Shown: positions 36,373 through 45,244 of the stretch, piece after piece
Layout of the letters: each line of letters opens with the position of its first letter
Position numbering within the stretch: position 1 is the first letter of the stretch
Assembly: GCF_000969605.1 (NCBI RefSeq)
Contig: NZ_JZUE01000028.1
Span: 1-64,000, forward strand
Reading direction: 5' to 3'
Length of the DNA stretch: 64,000 bases
Source of the DNA: Aquincola tertiaricarbonis
GTDB taxonomy: Bacteria > Pseudomonadota > Gammaproteobacteria > Burkholderiales > Burkholderiaceae_C
Notes under the pieces: model-generated
The model's database searches: none
What the model was told of the DNA's origin: nothing
The model's input: the letters and a program-made list of their open reading frames with translations, nothing else
Position numbers and translations under genes: made by a program

Positions 36373-38430
36373 ATGTCGAACCATTCAGGAGACTGGAGCA
36401 CTTGGCGGGCGGCCGTCTTGCCGATCGTCATCGCCGCAGGCAGCATGATCGTGACCGAGACCGCGGAGGCCAGGATCACGCGGCTCGAGGTGGTGCGCGT
36501 GGAGTCGCCGACGTTTGGCGGCACGACTTTCGGCGCCGTGGGCGCCTACGAGAAGATCACCTATCGTGCCTACGGCGAGGTCGATCCGGCCAAGCCGGCC
36601 AACGCCGTCATCACCGACATCGAGCATGCGCCGCGCAATAGCCGTGGCATGGTGGAGTACGCCACCGATGTCTTTGTGCTCAAGCCGATCGATGCAGGCA
36701 AGGGCTCCGGCAAACTGTTCTACGATGTGGTGAACCGCGGCAACCGTGGGTCGTTCAGCAGCTTCAACCAAGCGCCGGCACCCTCGGCCGTCGCGGATTC
36801 GCCTGCCGCTGCCGCCGGTACCGGCCTGCTGATGCGGCGCGGCTACACGGTGGTGTGGTCCGGCTGGGAGGATGCCCGGGTCCTCGGCACGGGCCCGAAC
36901 ACCATGACGGCCTCACTGCCCATCGCGACGCAGGCAGACGGCTCGCCCATCGTAGGCAAGACGGTCATTGAGCAGATCTTCGACACGTCATCCAGCGACA
37001 CCTTTTCGCTGCCTTACCGGGCGGCAAACCAGGACAAGGCCCAGGCGTACCTGCTGGTGCACAACCACACCAGCTTTGTCGGTGGCCCCCTGGTCGACCG
37101 CGTCCTGGTCCCGGCTGAGGTGTGGTCGTACGTGGACGGTGACACCGTGCGCATCAACCGCCAGCACCCATTCCTTGCGCCTTACGATGCTGGCGCGGCT
37201 TTCGAGTTTGTCTATCCGGCGCGTGACCCCATCGTGCTGGGCCTCGGCTTCGCCGCCACCCGCGACCTCATCTCGTTCTTCAAGCACGATACGACGGTCG
37301 CCAATCCGGTGAGAGGTGCGATCCGCCATGCCCTCGGGCGAGGCGATTCCCAGAGCGGCCGCTACCTCAAGGGCTTGCTGTACTGGGGCTTCAATGCGGA
37401 CGAGGAGGGCCGCATGGTGTTCGACGGCATGAGCCCGCACATCTCCGGCTCGCATGCCATTGCCAGCAACGACCGTTTCGGCGACGCCAATGCGACCGGC
37501 CGCAGTTACCAGCGCCACCTGACGGCCAAGCTGGAGTTCCCGTTCACCTACGAGGTACGGGCGAATCCCTTCACCGGCCAGATGGACGGCATCCTCAAGC
37601 GTTGCTTGGCCACCGGCACCTGCCCCAAGATCGCCCACACCGACAGCGCCAATGAGTCCTACCTGAAGCCGGTGTCGCTGGTCACGACCGATGGTCCCGG
37701 CAACGGCGTCCTGCCCAAGGACTTGGTCTTGCCGCCAAACGTGCGGGTTTACACCATCGGCAGCACGCAGCACAGTCCTGCCAACTCGGTCTCCACCACA
37801 CCCAGTGGCGTCTGTCAGCAACCGGGCAATCCCAACCCATGGGCGCCGTACGTGCGCGCCTTGGGCATCGCGCTCGACGACTGGGTGACCCGCGGCACAC
37901 CACCGCCGCCGAGCCGCTATGCGCGAGTGGACGATGGCACCCTGGTGCGATCGCTGCCGCAGGCTGCCCAGGGCTTCCCCGCCATTCCGGGCGTCCGCTA
38001 TACAGGGTGGTTCAATCCGGTGGACGAGCTCGACCCTTCCACACTTCCCAACATGCCGATTCCGGGTCGCTCGTACACGGTGCTGGTGCCCAAGGTGGAT
38101 GCGGATGGCAATGACCTCGCAGGCATCCGGACCATCGACGTGCAAGTGCCGGTGGCCACCTACACCGGCTGGGCTTTGCGCCGCGCGCCATATGCCGAGA
38201 ACGAGGACTGCGCACTGACGGGCCAGTACATCCCCTTCCGCAAGACGCGGGCGGAGCGTCTGGCGGCCGGCGATCCGCGGCTGTCACTGGAGGAGCGGTA
38301 TCCGCAGCATGGCGTGTACGTTGCCAAGGTGGCGCGCGCCACCCAGGACATGGTGCGGCAGCGTTACCTGCTGCAGGAGGATGCCGCCGGCATCATCAGC
38401 AAGGCCGCCGCCAGCACCATTGGACGTTGA
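36373..38430 (+). CDS. Exported alpha/beta-hydrolase domain protein (Abhydrolase_10 family)
   Basis: The 685-residue protein has a signal or N-terminal anchor (about residues 12-33). It shows the family pattern RGMVEYATDVFVLKPIDAGK, GKLFYDVVNRGNRG, RRGYTVVWSGWEDARVLG and the nucleophile region HALGRGDSQSGRYLKGLLYW. A late HGVYVAKVARATQDMVRQRY may supply active-site residues. Proteins of this large family are esterases or hydrolases of largely unknown substrate, often near MmgE, Bug and CoA genes. The operator-like site upstream and the shared regulator link it to the TTT/MmgE operon at 40 kb. Confidence 0.8.
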   Translation: MSNHSGDWSTWRAAVLPIVIAAGSMIVTETAEARITRLEVVRVESPTFGGTTFGAVGAYEKITYRAYGEVDPAKPANAVITDIEHAPRNSRGMVEYATDVFVLKPIDAGKGSGKLFYDVVNRGNRGSFSSFNQAPAPSAVADSPAAAAGTGLLMRRGYTVVWSGWEDARVLGTGPNTMTASLPIATQADGSPIVGKTVIEQIFDTSSSDTFSLPYRAANQDKAQAYLLVHNHTSFVGGPLVDRVLVPAEVWSYVDGDTVRINRQHPFLAPYDAGAAFEFVYPARDPIVLGLGFAATRDLISFFKHDTTVANPVRGAIRHALGRGDSQSGRYLKGLLYWGFNADEEGRMVFDGMSPHISGSHAIASNDRFGDANATGRSYQRHLTAKLEFPFTYEVRANPFTGQMDGILKRCLATGTCPKIAHTDSANESYLKPVSLVTTDGPGNGVLPKDLVLPPNVRVYTIGSTQHSPANSVSTTPSGVCQQPGNPNPWAPYVRALGIALDDWVTRGTPPPPSRYARVDDGTLVRSLPQAAQGFPAIPGVRYTGWFNPVDELDPSTLPNMPIPGRSYTVLVPKVDADGNDLAGIRTIDVQVPVATYTGWALRRAPYAENEDCALTGQYIPFRKTRAERLAAGDPRLSLEERYPQHGVYVAKVARATQDMVRQRYLLQEDAAGIISKAAASTIGR

Positions 38431-38439
38431 GGAGCGCAC

Positions 38440-39201
38440 ATGAACAGTCTCATGAAGAACGGCCTTGCCGGCCTGTGCCTGGTCGCCGCCACGACCTGGA
38501 TTCCCGCCGCCCACGCGGCATCGAGCGCGGTGGGCTGCACGGGCGGCTCGTTCGGCGATGCCTGCGGGCTCGATGAACTGGTGGCCGGTGGAAGCCTGAA
38601 AGTTGACGGCGTCCTGTTCAGCGGTTTTTCGCTGGCAGCGTCGGCAGGGCAGTTGTTGGACGCCGGCGCCATCCGCGTTGACGTGGTGTCTGCTGCAGGC
38701 GTGGCCGGGCTGCGGCTGGTGGATACCGGCAATACGCTGCGGGCCATTGACCAAGCGCAATCCATCAACGACCTGCGGTTCGACATCGCCGCCTCGCCTG
38801 GACTACCAGGCGTGGCGGGCCTGCGCCTCGATGCCGACGTCGGTGACGTGAACGTCGAAGGCAGCTACACGCAGGCCTACGCAGACCTGTTCGATCCAGC
38901 GTTCAACGACTACTACGGCCACGTGGACGCGGTCTGCGACGGGCCAGCTTGCGTCAACAGCCTGTTGTCCGCCCAGCAGGTGCTGGACGCGCCGGTAGGT
39001 CGCTTGGCGGTGGTTGCGGGCATCGACGTGTCGGCGGCGGCCGGTGGCCTGGCGCGTCTGAACAGCGTGTCCATGCTGGTGCTGTCGCCCGTGCCGGAGC
39101 CGGCGACCGGCACACTGTGGCTGGCCGGCGCCGGCCTCCTGGCCGGCCTCAGGAAGCGGGCGAGCCGTCTTGAGCGGCGAGCCGTAGAAACGACGCGCTG
39201 A
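38440..39201 (+). CDS. PEP-CTERM sorting-domain protein
   Basis: The 253-residue exported protein has a signal peptide to about residue 27 (HAASSAVG), then a low-complexity Ala/Gly/Asp/Leu-rich region. The C-terminal sorting signal comprises VPEPATGTLWLAGAGLLAGL, a hydrophobic helix and a basic tail (RKRASRLERR). It would be processed by an exosortase, which is not in the window. The gene follows the hydrolase by nine bases. Its 3' end overlaps the convergent GntR gene by 53 bases. Confidence 0.85.
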   Translation: MNSLMKNGLAGLCLVAATTWIPAAHAASSAVGCTGGSFGDACGLDELVAGGSLKVDGVLFSGFSLAASAGQLLDAGAIRVDVVSAAGVAGLRLVDTGNTLRAIDQAQSINDLRFDIAASPGLPGVAGLRLDADVGDVNVEGSYTQAYADLFDPAFNDYYGHVDAVCDGPACVNSLLSAQQVLDAPVGRLAVVAGIDVSAAAGGLARLNSVSMLVLSPVPEPATGTLWLAGAGLLAGLRKRASRLERRAVETTR

Positions 39202-39856
39202 CGTGTGATTGCAGCAGCGCCTGGCAGTCCGCTGCATGGCCTTTGGAAAGGCTCTGCAGCACTGCCCGGTGTTCCTTGATCGAGGCCTGCATCCCCGTGT
39301 CCTGCGAGAGGTTCTTGAGTCGGGACAGGTGCAGTTGCTGCACCACGCCACGGTAGGCATTGGCCAGCGCCGCGTTGTCCGAAGCCTCCACGAAGGCCCA
39401 ATGGAATCCAAGGTTCGCCGTGTAGTAGCGCTGCACGTCGTGGCGCGCGGCGGCCTTTTCCATGGTGCCCATCAGGCCTTCCAGCTTGCGACCCAAGGTC
39501 TTTCGCGCGGTGCTGGGCAGCTGTGCGGCCTTGAAGCCAGCATGGCCGTCGAGCGTGCTGCGCAGTTCGTACAGGTCGGCGATCTCCTTGGGCGTCAGCA
39601 CCCGGACGTAAACACCAAAATGCTTCCGCGATGCCACCAGACCGGAGCTTTCCAATTCGCGCAGCGCCTCGCGCACCGGCACCCGCGAGACCCCGAGCCG
39701 CGCTGCCACGTCCGGCTCGTTGATGCGGTCGCCTGGCGCCAGTTCACCGCCCAGGATCAGCGAGAGCACTTCGTCGCGCACGATGCGCCCCAGCGGTGTC
39801 TCGCGGACCTCGTCGATCAGTTTGGAAGTCGTGGGTGTCAGCCAGGGCAGCATCAC
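39149..39856 (-). CDS. GntR-family regulator, FCD subfamily
   Basis: The protein has 235 residues with a winged helix (LAPGDRINEPDVAARLGVSR, VPVREALRELESSGLVASRK) and an FCD domain with candidate metal ligands (NLGFHWAFVEAS, KEHRAVLQSL, LLQSHVSAS). It faces the TTT binding protein/MmgE operon divergently. Copies of CGTATACGAWATTC sit next to its own start (39870) and next to that operon (39967), with a third before the Abhydrolase_10 gene. This pattern suggests autoregulation plus control of both units. Confidence 0.88.
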   Translation of the reverse strand: MMLPWLTPTTSKLIDEVRETPLGRIVRDEVLSLILGGELAPGDRINEPDVAARLGVSRVPVREALRELESSGLVASRKHFGVYVRVLTPKEIADLYELRSTLDGHAGFKAAQLPSTARKTLGRKLEGLMGTMEKAAARHDVQRYYTANLGFHWAFVEASDNAALANAYRGVVQQLHLSRLKNLSQDTGMQASIKEHRAVLQSLSKGHAADCQALLQSHVSASFLRLAAQDGSPAS

Positions 39857-39869
39857 ATGTTCCAGGTTG

Positions 39870-39883
39870 CGTATACGAAATTC
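39870..39883 (+). promoter_or_regulatory. Operator-like motif, copy 2 (upstream of gntR)
   Basis: CGTATACGAAATTC, one base different from the other two copies, 14 bases upstream of the gntR ATG. At this place bound regulator would block its own transcription. Confidence 0.6.
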
Positions 39884-39966
39884 TTACATACGACATGTGG
39901 CCTACACCCCGCGGCTAGCAGACAGGGTTTGCACGCAGTGCGTCATGCAGGCGCATCGCCGATAGT

Positions 39967-39980
39967 CGTATACGATATTC
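39967..39980 (+). promoter_or_regulatory. Operator-like motif, copy 3 (upstream of TTT binding protein)
   Basis: CGTATACGATATTC, identical to the copy at 36281 and 21 bases before the ATG of the binding protein. It includes a TACGAT that could serve as the -10 element. Confidence 0.6.
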
Positions 39981-40000
39981 GTTCAAGACCGGAGTGATTG

Positions 40001-40972
40001 ATGATCCAGCGCCGCCGTCTTCTGTGTGCCGTTCCAGGCTTGTGGCTGGGAGCCAACGCCGCCACTGCGCAGACGTTCCCGACAAAGCCCATTCGTTATG
40101 TGGTGCCCGTGGCCGCGGGCGGCGGCAGCGACCTGGTGGGCCGCACCATTTGCGAGCGCTGGGCGAAGGTGCTGGGCCAGACGATCGTGGTGGAGAACAT
40201 CGGCGGCGGGGGCGGTGTCATCGCCGCTCAGACCACCGCGAAGGCACCGGCCGACGGCTATAGCCTGATGCAGGGTTACGTGGCCACGCATGGCACCAGC
40301 CCCGCCACGCGCAAGCTCCCATACGACGCGGTGAAAGACTTCACGCCCATCGGCATGATCGGCGGCACGCCAAACGTGCTGGTGGTCAATGCCTCGGTGC
40401 CGGCCCGCACGCTCAAGGAGTTCGTGGCTTACGTCAAGACGCAGCCGGGCAAGCTGAGCTACGGCTCGGCGGGCGTGGGCTCACTGACCCAGCTGGTGAT
40501 GGAGCTGTTCAAGCAGCAGTCCGGCACCTTCCTGCTGCACGTGCCGTACCGCGGCATCGCTCCGGCCTTCACGGACCTGATGGGCGGCCAGACCCAGGCG
40601 ATGTTCCCCGGCCTGGCTGCGGCACTACCGCACATCCGCTCCGGCCGCGTACGCGCGCTGGCCATCACCGGCAACAGCCGCCAGGCGGTGTTGAAAGACG
40701 TGCCGACGCTCGACGAATCCGGCTTCAAGGGCTTCGACGCACTGCAGTGGTACGGCGTGGTGGGTCCTGCCGGCATTCCGCCGGCCATCGTCAGCCGGCT
40801 CAATGAAACACTCAACGGCGTGCTGCAAGGCGCCGACATGAAGGACAAGCTGGCCGCTGAAGCGGTCGATCCCATGCCCATGAGCGCTTCCGATTTCGGC
40901 CAGTACATCGGCCGTGAAGTGCAGCGATGGACCACCTTGGCCAAAGAGCGCAACATCCAGGTTGACGAGTAG
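40001..40972 (+). CDS. TTT-family periplasmic solute-binding protein (Bug type)
   Basis: The 323-residue protein has a signal peptide (MIQRRRLLCAVPGLWLGANA). The ATG at 40001 has GGAG seven bases upstream; a TTG three bases earlier is less likely. Bug segments: FPTKPIRYVVPVAAGGGSDL, IVVENIGGGGGVIAAQTTA, LHVPYRGIAPAFTDLMGGQT and LKDVPTLDESGFKGFDALQW. It is followed by an MmgE/PrpD gene, a common pair, which suggests uptake of a tricarboxylate or methylcitrate-like acid. Confidence 0.88.
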   Translation: MIQRRRLLCAVPGLWLGANAATAQTFPTKPIRYVVPVAAGGGSDLVGRTICERWAKVLGQTIVVENIGGGGGVIAAQTTAKAPADGYSLMQGYVATHGTSPATRKLPYDAVKDFTPIGMIGGTPNVLVVNASVPARTLKEFVAYVKTQPGKLSYGSAGVGSLTQLVMELFKQQSGTFLLHVPYRGIAPAFTDLMGGQTQAMFPGLAAALPHIRSGRVRALAITGNSRQAVLKDVPTLDESGFKGFDALQWYGVVGPAGIPPAIVSRLNETLNGVLQGADMKDKLAAEAVDPMPMSASDFGQYIGREVQRWTTLAKERNIQVDE

Positions 40973-41016
40973 ACCTGTCGATCTTTCCCATTCCTTTCCC
41001 AACCACTGCAGATCCC

Positions 41017-42387
41017 ATGGCCCGCAATACCGCTGTCCCCGCCGACCACAACGCACCGCCGATCACCCGCCAGTTGGCCGAGTTTGTCGCCTCACACCCG
41101 TCACAGGGCTGGAGCGACGAAGTGGACCGGGAGGCGGTGCGCACATTCCTGAACTGGGCGGGTTGCGCCGTGGGTGCGGCCCGCCACGAAGCGGTCGACG
41201 CCGCACTGGCGGCGGTGCAGATGTTGGAGCCCGCGCCGCAGGCCACGCTGTTCGGACGCCCCGAGCGTGTCGACATGGCCGGTGCGGCACTGTTAAACGG
41301 CATCAGCTCGCACACCTTCGACTTCGACGACACCCACCTGAAGACGATCATCCATCCGGCAGGGCCGGTGGCTTCTGCCGCCTTTGCGCTGGCCGAACAC
41401 CTGGGCCGCAGCGGGCGGGAACTGCTGGACGCACTGGTGCTGGGCATCGATGTGGCGTGCCGCATGGGCAACCTGATGTATCCGGAGCACTACGACCGTG
41501 GCTGGCACATCACGGGATCGACCGGCACGCTGGGCGCCGCGGCAGCCTGTGCGCGGCTGCTGCGCCTGGACGCAGGGCAAACGGCGATGGCCCTGGGCAT
41601 TGCGGCGTCGCAGCCGGTGGGCCTGCGCGAGCAGTTCGGCACCATGACCAAGCCGTTCCACCCCGGTGGTGCAGCGCGTGCCGGCTTGCTGGCGGCGCTG
41701 ATGGCACAGCACGGCTTCACGGCCAGCCCGCGCGCACTGGAGGCCCCCCGCGGCTATGCACAGGTGCTGTCGACCAAATGCGCCTGGAACGAGGCGACCG
41801 ACGAATTAGGCCAGCGCTTCGAGATCTCGTTCAACACCTACAAGCCGTTCGCCTGCGGTATCGTCATCCATCCCAGCATCGATGCCAGCATCCAGCTGCG
41901 AGAGCAGGGCGTGCTGCCGGAGCAGGTCGAACGCATCGAGTTGCGGGTGCATTCGCTGGTGCTCGAGCTGACCGGCAAGAAGACGCCCACGGACGGCCTG
42001 CAAGGGAAGTTCAGCGTCTACCACGGGTGTGCGGCCGGCCTGATTTTCGGCCGCGCAGCCGAGGCCGAGTTCGCCGATGAGATCGTGCGCCGGCCGGACG
42101 TGGTGGCGCTGCGCGACAAGGTGACCGCCATGGTGGACGACCGCATCGACGAAGCCTCGGCCGACGTCACCGCCGTGCTCAGTGACGGCCGCCGGGTGCA
42201 CGTGTTCGTGGAACATGCCATCGGCTCGCTGCAGCGCCCGATGAGCGACGAGGCTCTGGATGCCAAGTTCTTTCAGCAGTCCGCGCCGGTGATCGGGGAT
42301 GCCGCCAGCCGTGCCTTGATCGACGGTTGCCGACGTCTGGCCATGCTGGCCGATGTGCGGGAGTTGAGTCGGCTGGCTGCCGGCTGA
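41017..42387 (+). CDS. MmgE/PrpD-family protein (2-methylcitrate dehydratase-like)
   Basis: The 456-residue protein has characteristic segments FLNWAGCAVGAARHEAVDAA, LLNGISSHTFDFDDTH, HPAGPVASAAFALAEHLG, GIDVACRMGNLMYPEHYDRG, WHITGSTGTLGAAAACARLL and KPFACGIVIHPSIDA. The family includes 2-methylcitrate dehydratase and cis-aconitate decarboxylase, but most members next to Bug proteins are uncharacterised hydro-lyases acting on carboxylic acids. It shares its promoter with the upstream binding protein. Confidence 0.88.
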   Translation: MARNTAVPADHNAPPITRQLAEFVASHPSQGWSDEVDREAVRTFLNWAGCAVGAARHEAVDAALAAVQMLEPAPQATLFGRPERVDMAGAALLNGISSHTFDFDDTHLKTIIHPAGPVASAAFALAEHLGRSGRELLDALVLGIDVACRMGNLMYPEHYDRGWHITGSTGTLGAAAACARLLRLDAGQTAMALGIAASQPVGLREQFGTMTKPFHPGGAARAGLLAALMAQHGFTASPRALEAPRGYAQVLSTKCAWNEATDELGQRFEISFNTYKPFACGIVIHPSIDASIQLREQGVLPEQVERIELRVHSLVLELTGKKTPTDGLQGKFSVYHGCAAGLIFGRAAEAEFADEIVRRPDVVALRDKVTAMVDDRIDEASADVTAVLSDGRRVHVFVEHAIGSLQRPMSDEALDAKFFQQSAPVIGDAASRALIDGCRRLAMLADVRELSRLAAG

Positions 42388-42403
42388 CCAGCGCCGCGCG
42401 GCC

Positions 42404-43210
42404 TCAACGTGGCGCCGCGGGCGCCACCGCGGCGCCTTCGATCCGGTGGCGCGCCAGTGCGGCCGCCACCGAGCCACGGGCCTTCATGTCCTCGACGAAG
42501 GTGGCCAGCCAGGCTTGGGCGTTGCGCCGGCCCTTCGGCACGCCGATGGCCTGCTCGATGACCATGAACCGGCCCGGCAGCAGACGGACGCCACCCACAC
42601 GGCGCGCATCGGCCTCGAGTTGCTGCCGCACGCCGGCGGCCACCTCGAGCTGCTGTGCAAGGAAGAGGTCGACGACGGCCGGCGAGGTCGGTGCGCGTAC
42701 CAGCGTCGCAGCCTGCAGAGCGCGCGTCAGGTACAGGTCGTAGGCGCTCCCGCGGCCGACTGCCACCCGGGTGCCGGGCCGGTCGACTTCTTCGTTGCTG
42801 CGCACTGGTGAGTCCTGGCGCACCAGGTATGCTCCTTCGATCACCACGTAGGGCGGGGTGTACTCCATGTCGGCCGCGCGCACGGGATCCAGGGCAACAA
42901 ATGCGACGTCAACTTGTTGAGCCTTGACCGCTTGCACGACATTGCCGGCCGAACTGAAGACCACGAGGTCAAGCTCCACGCCGAGCTGGCGTGCCACCTC
43001 GCGCGCCAGGTCCACCGAGACGCCAGTCGGCGGATCTTCCGTGCTCCTACGGCTGGCCAGGATCGGGTTGCCCACGTTGATGGCTGCGCGCAGGCGCCCG
43101 TTGGGCGCAAGCTCAGCGGGGGCGGAAGCGTTGCCCGACCAGCTTGGGGCACTGCAGCCTGCGACGGCCAGCGCAGCGGCATGACAAACAAGGCGTCTCT
43201 TCGCATCCAT
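42404..43210 (-). CDS. Lipidated solute-binding protein, family 3
   Basis: The 268-residue protein has a short lipoprotein signal (LVCHAAALAVAGC, lipobox VAGC). The SBP_bac_3 fold shows LRAAINVGNPILASRRSTED, GVSVDLAREVARQLGVELDL and VDVAFVALDPVRAADMEYTP. VAVGRGSAYDLYLTRAL follows. No ABC permease is nearby. It is convergent with the MmgE gene and is the last gene of the minus-strand group to the right. It resembles the lipidated protein at 23.1 kb. Confidence 0.78.
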   Translation of the reverse strand: MDAKRRLVCHAAALAVAGCSAPSWSGNASAPAELAPNGRLRAAINVGNPILASRRSTEDPPTGVSVDLAREVARQLGVELDLVVFSSAGNVVQAVKAQQVDVAFVALDPVRAADMEYTPPYVVIEGAYLVRQDSPVRSNEEVDRPGTRVAVGRGSAYDLYLTRALQAATLVRAPTSPAVVDLFLAQQLEVAAGVRQQLEADARRVGGVRLLPGRFMVIEQAIGVPKGRRNAQAWLATFVEDMKARGSVAAALARHRIEGAAVAPAAPR

Positions 43211-43236
43211 CAGCTTTCCTCACATTGACAGCCGGC

Positions 43237-44238
43237 TCAAAGAACCGTCATGCTTGCTTGATTGACAAGCGGCTCCTTGCGTAACCACCTGGCAAGATTG
43301 TCCATAAACAGACGCCCGGCGCGCGTCGGATTGCCCGCGGCAAGTCCAGCAGAGTGTGGCGTGACGACGGTGTTGGGCAAGTCCCATAGCGGCGAATTCG
43401 GCGGCAGCGGCTCTTCGCAAAACACGTCGAGAAATGCCCCACCAAGCCGGCGTGAGCGCAGCGCCGAAATCAGTGCCGTCTCATCGATCAGTTCCCCGCG
43501 TGCGACGTTGATGAGCTGAGCCCCTTCCGGCAGACGATTGATTGCCGCTTCATCGATAAGCCTGGTAGTGGCCGGGGTCAACGGACAAGCGAGAACCAGC
43601 CATTGCGCGCGTGGCAGGACAAACCCAAGTTGAGCGTATTGCACAGTCTCTATGCCGTGCCCAGCCGGCTGAGCACTATGCCGGACTACGACGACTTCGA
43701 GGTCCAACATCTTCAGCCAGGCATGGAGGCGGCGACCAATGTGGCCCCAGCCGACCAGCACCACTGTCTGTCCCGCCAAGTCCGCCGGCGCAGTCCCTGA
43801 AGCGAGCGGCTCCCATGCATGCCGTGCTTGCGCCCTCATGAGCTGCGGCAATCGACGCGACAGCGACACCACCGCGGCGAGCGCCGTCTGCGCAACGACT
43901 TCTGCGTTTGAGCCTGCTGACGTCGTGACGACCACGCCTCGTGCCATCAACTCGCCGTAAATGGCGCGGTCAATGCCGGCGCTGTGGGTGTGCACCCAGG
44001 CTAGCTGTGGAGAAGCCAGCAGCCGGCGGTAGAAGCTCGCGAGCGGCTCCTGCACATGGTGCTTGGTGGACAGTCCGGTGATGTCGCGGGAGATATAAGC
44101 GACGTCGACGGGACAGCTTGGCGAACCTTTTGGCGTGCCAGCGCATTCGATGTGCAGGTCATGCTCGTCAGCCAATCGCTCCAGCGGTTCACCGAGCAAC
44201 TGGCGCGTGGCCGCGGAGATCATCAGGCATGTGCTCAT
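43237..44238 (-). CDS. D-2-hydroxyacid dehydrogenase
   Basis: The 333-residue protein has the NAD loop VVLVGWGHIGRRLHAWLK, catalytic Arg in LINVARGELIDE, Glu in DVFCEEPLP and His in VVTPHSAGLAAGN. The N-terminal substrate domain includes WVHTHSAGIDRAIYGELMAR. It is similar in role to the enzyme at 31.0 kb but clearly diverged. It sits 12 bases after the TTT binding protein gene, so it belongs to the acyl-CoA operon. Confidence 0.87.
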   Translation of the reverse strand: MSTCLMISAATRQLLGEPLERLADEHDLHIECAGTPKGSPSCPVDVAYISRDITGLSTKHHVQEPLASFYRRLLASPQLAWVHTHSAGIDRAIYGELMARGVVVTTSAGSNAEVVAQTALAAVVSLSRRLPQLMRAQARHAWEPLASGTAPADLAGQTVVLVGWGHIGRRLHAWLKMLDLEVVVVRHSAQPAGHGIETVQYAQLGFVLPRAQWLVLACPLTPATTRLIDEAAINRLPEGAQLINVARGELIDETALISALRSRRLGGAFLDVFCEEPLPPNSPLWDLPNTVVTPHSAGLAAGNPTRAGRLFMDNLARWLRKEPLVNQASMTVL

Positions 44239-44250
44239 GGGACTGGAGCG

Positions 44251-45219
44251 TCAATCCTTGCTGACGTTGGCCGACTTGACCAGGCGCGCCCAGAACAGGT
44301 TGTCCTTCTCGAGGAAGTTCTTGAAATCCTGCACCGACGCGGACAGCGAGACCTCGGTGCCTTCCAATGCCAGCGCTTGAGCCACCGACCTTTGTTGCAG
44401 TGCCACGGTGGCTGCGTCGAAGATCTTGCGGCTAACCGCTTCCGGTGTCCCCGCCGGCACGAAGATGCCATACCAGAAGTCGAGCACATAGTCGGGTAGG
44501 CCCGCCTCCACCATGCCGGGCAATCCCGGAACCAGCGGAGAGCGCTCGCGCGTGCTAACGCCCAGCCCGCGCAACCGACCGCCTTGCACGAGCCCGAGCA
44601 CCGATGGCGGCGTGCCGAAGGTAACCTGCGTGTCGCCGGCCACCACCGATTGCACCGCTTGTGAGCCTCCCTTGAAGGGCACGTGGAACATTTTCACCCC
44701 GGCGACCTGTGCGAACAGTTCCGCGCCGAGGTGGGGTGCAGAACCGACACCGGACGTCGCATAGTTGACGGACCCGGGCGCCTTCTTGGCCGCAGCGATG
44801 AGGTCCTTGACCGTGACGAACCCGCTGCTGGGCGACGCGGCAATCACGAGCGGAGAGGAGGTGATCTTCAGCACCGGCTGCAGATCGCTGAACTTGTAGC
44901 CCAGCTTCGGGGACAGCGCTGGATTGACCGAGATGCTGCTCGGGCTGGCGATCAGGACCGTGTAGCCATCAGGCGGTGCCTTGGCCACGAACTCGGCCGC
45001 CAGGCTGGACCCGGCGCCTGGCCGGTTGTCCACCACCACCGTCTGCCCGAGCGACTTGCCCATGGCGTCGCTCATGGCGCGTGCCACCGTGTCGGCCGCC
45101 CCACCGGGTGAGAAGCCGACGACCAGCTTGATCGGGTGGTTCGGATAATTTTGGGCACTGGCCGCAGCGCAGGCGATTGACATCAGCAGCATCGCGGCGA
45201 TGCGGGGGAGGGAGGTCAT
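44251..45219 (-). CDS. TTT-family periplasmic solute-binding protein (Bug type)
   Basis: The 322-residue protein has a signal peptide (MTSLPRIAAMLLMSIACAAA). Bug segments: YPNHPIKLVVGFSPGGAADT, VVVDNRPGAGSSLAAEFVA, MFHVPFKGGSQAVQSVVAGD and VPGLPGMVEAGLPDYVLDFW. AAGGAGACAAC precedes the ATG. Inside the CoA-transferase operon it probably delivers the pathway's acid substrate, together with unlinked membrane subunits. Confidence 0.88.
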   Translation of the reverse strand: MTSLPRIAAMLLMSIACAAASAQNYPNHPIKLVVGFSPGGAADTVARAMSDAMGKSLGQTVVVDNRPGAGSSLAAEFVAKAPPDGYTVLIASPSSISVNPALSPKLGYKFSDLQPVLKITSSPLVIAASPSSGFVTVKDLIAAAKKAPGSVNYATSGVGSAPHLGAELFAQVAGVKMFHVPFKGGSQAVQSVVAGDTQVTFGTPPSVLGLVQGGRLRGLGVSTRERSPLVPGLPGMVEAGLPDYVLDFWYGIFVPAGTPEAVSRKIFDAATVALQQRSVAQALALEGTEVSLSASVQDFKNFLEKDNLFWARLVKSANVSKD

Positions 45220-45244
45220 GTTGTCTCCTTGGTTGTTGCTGCGG

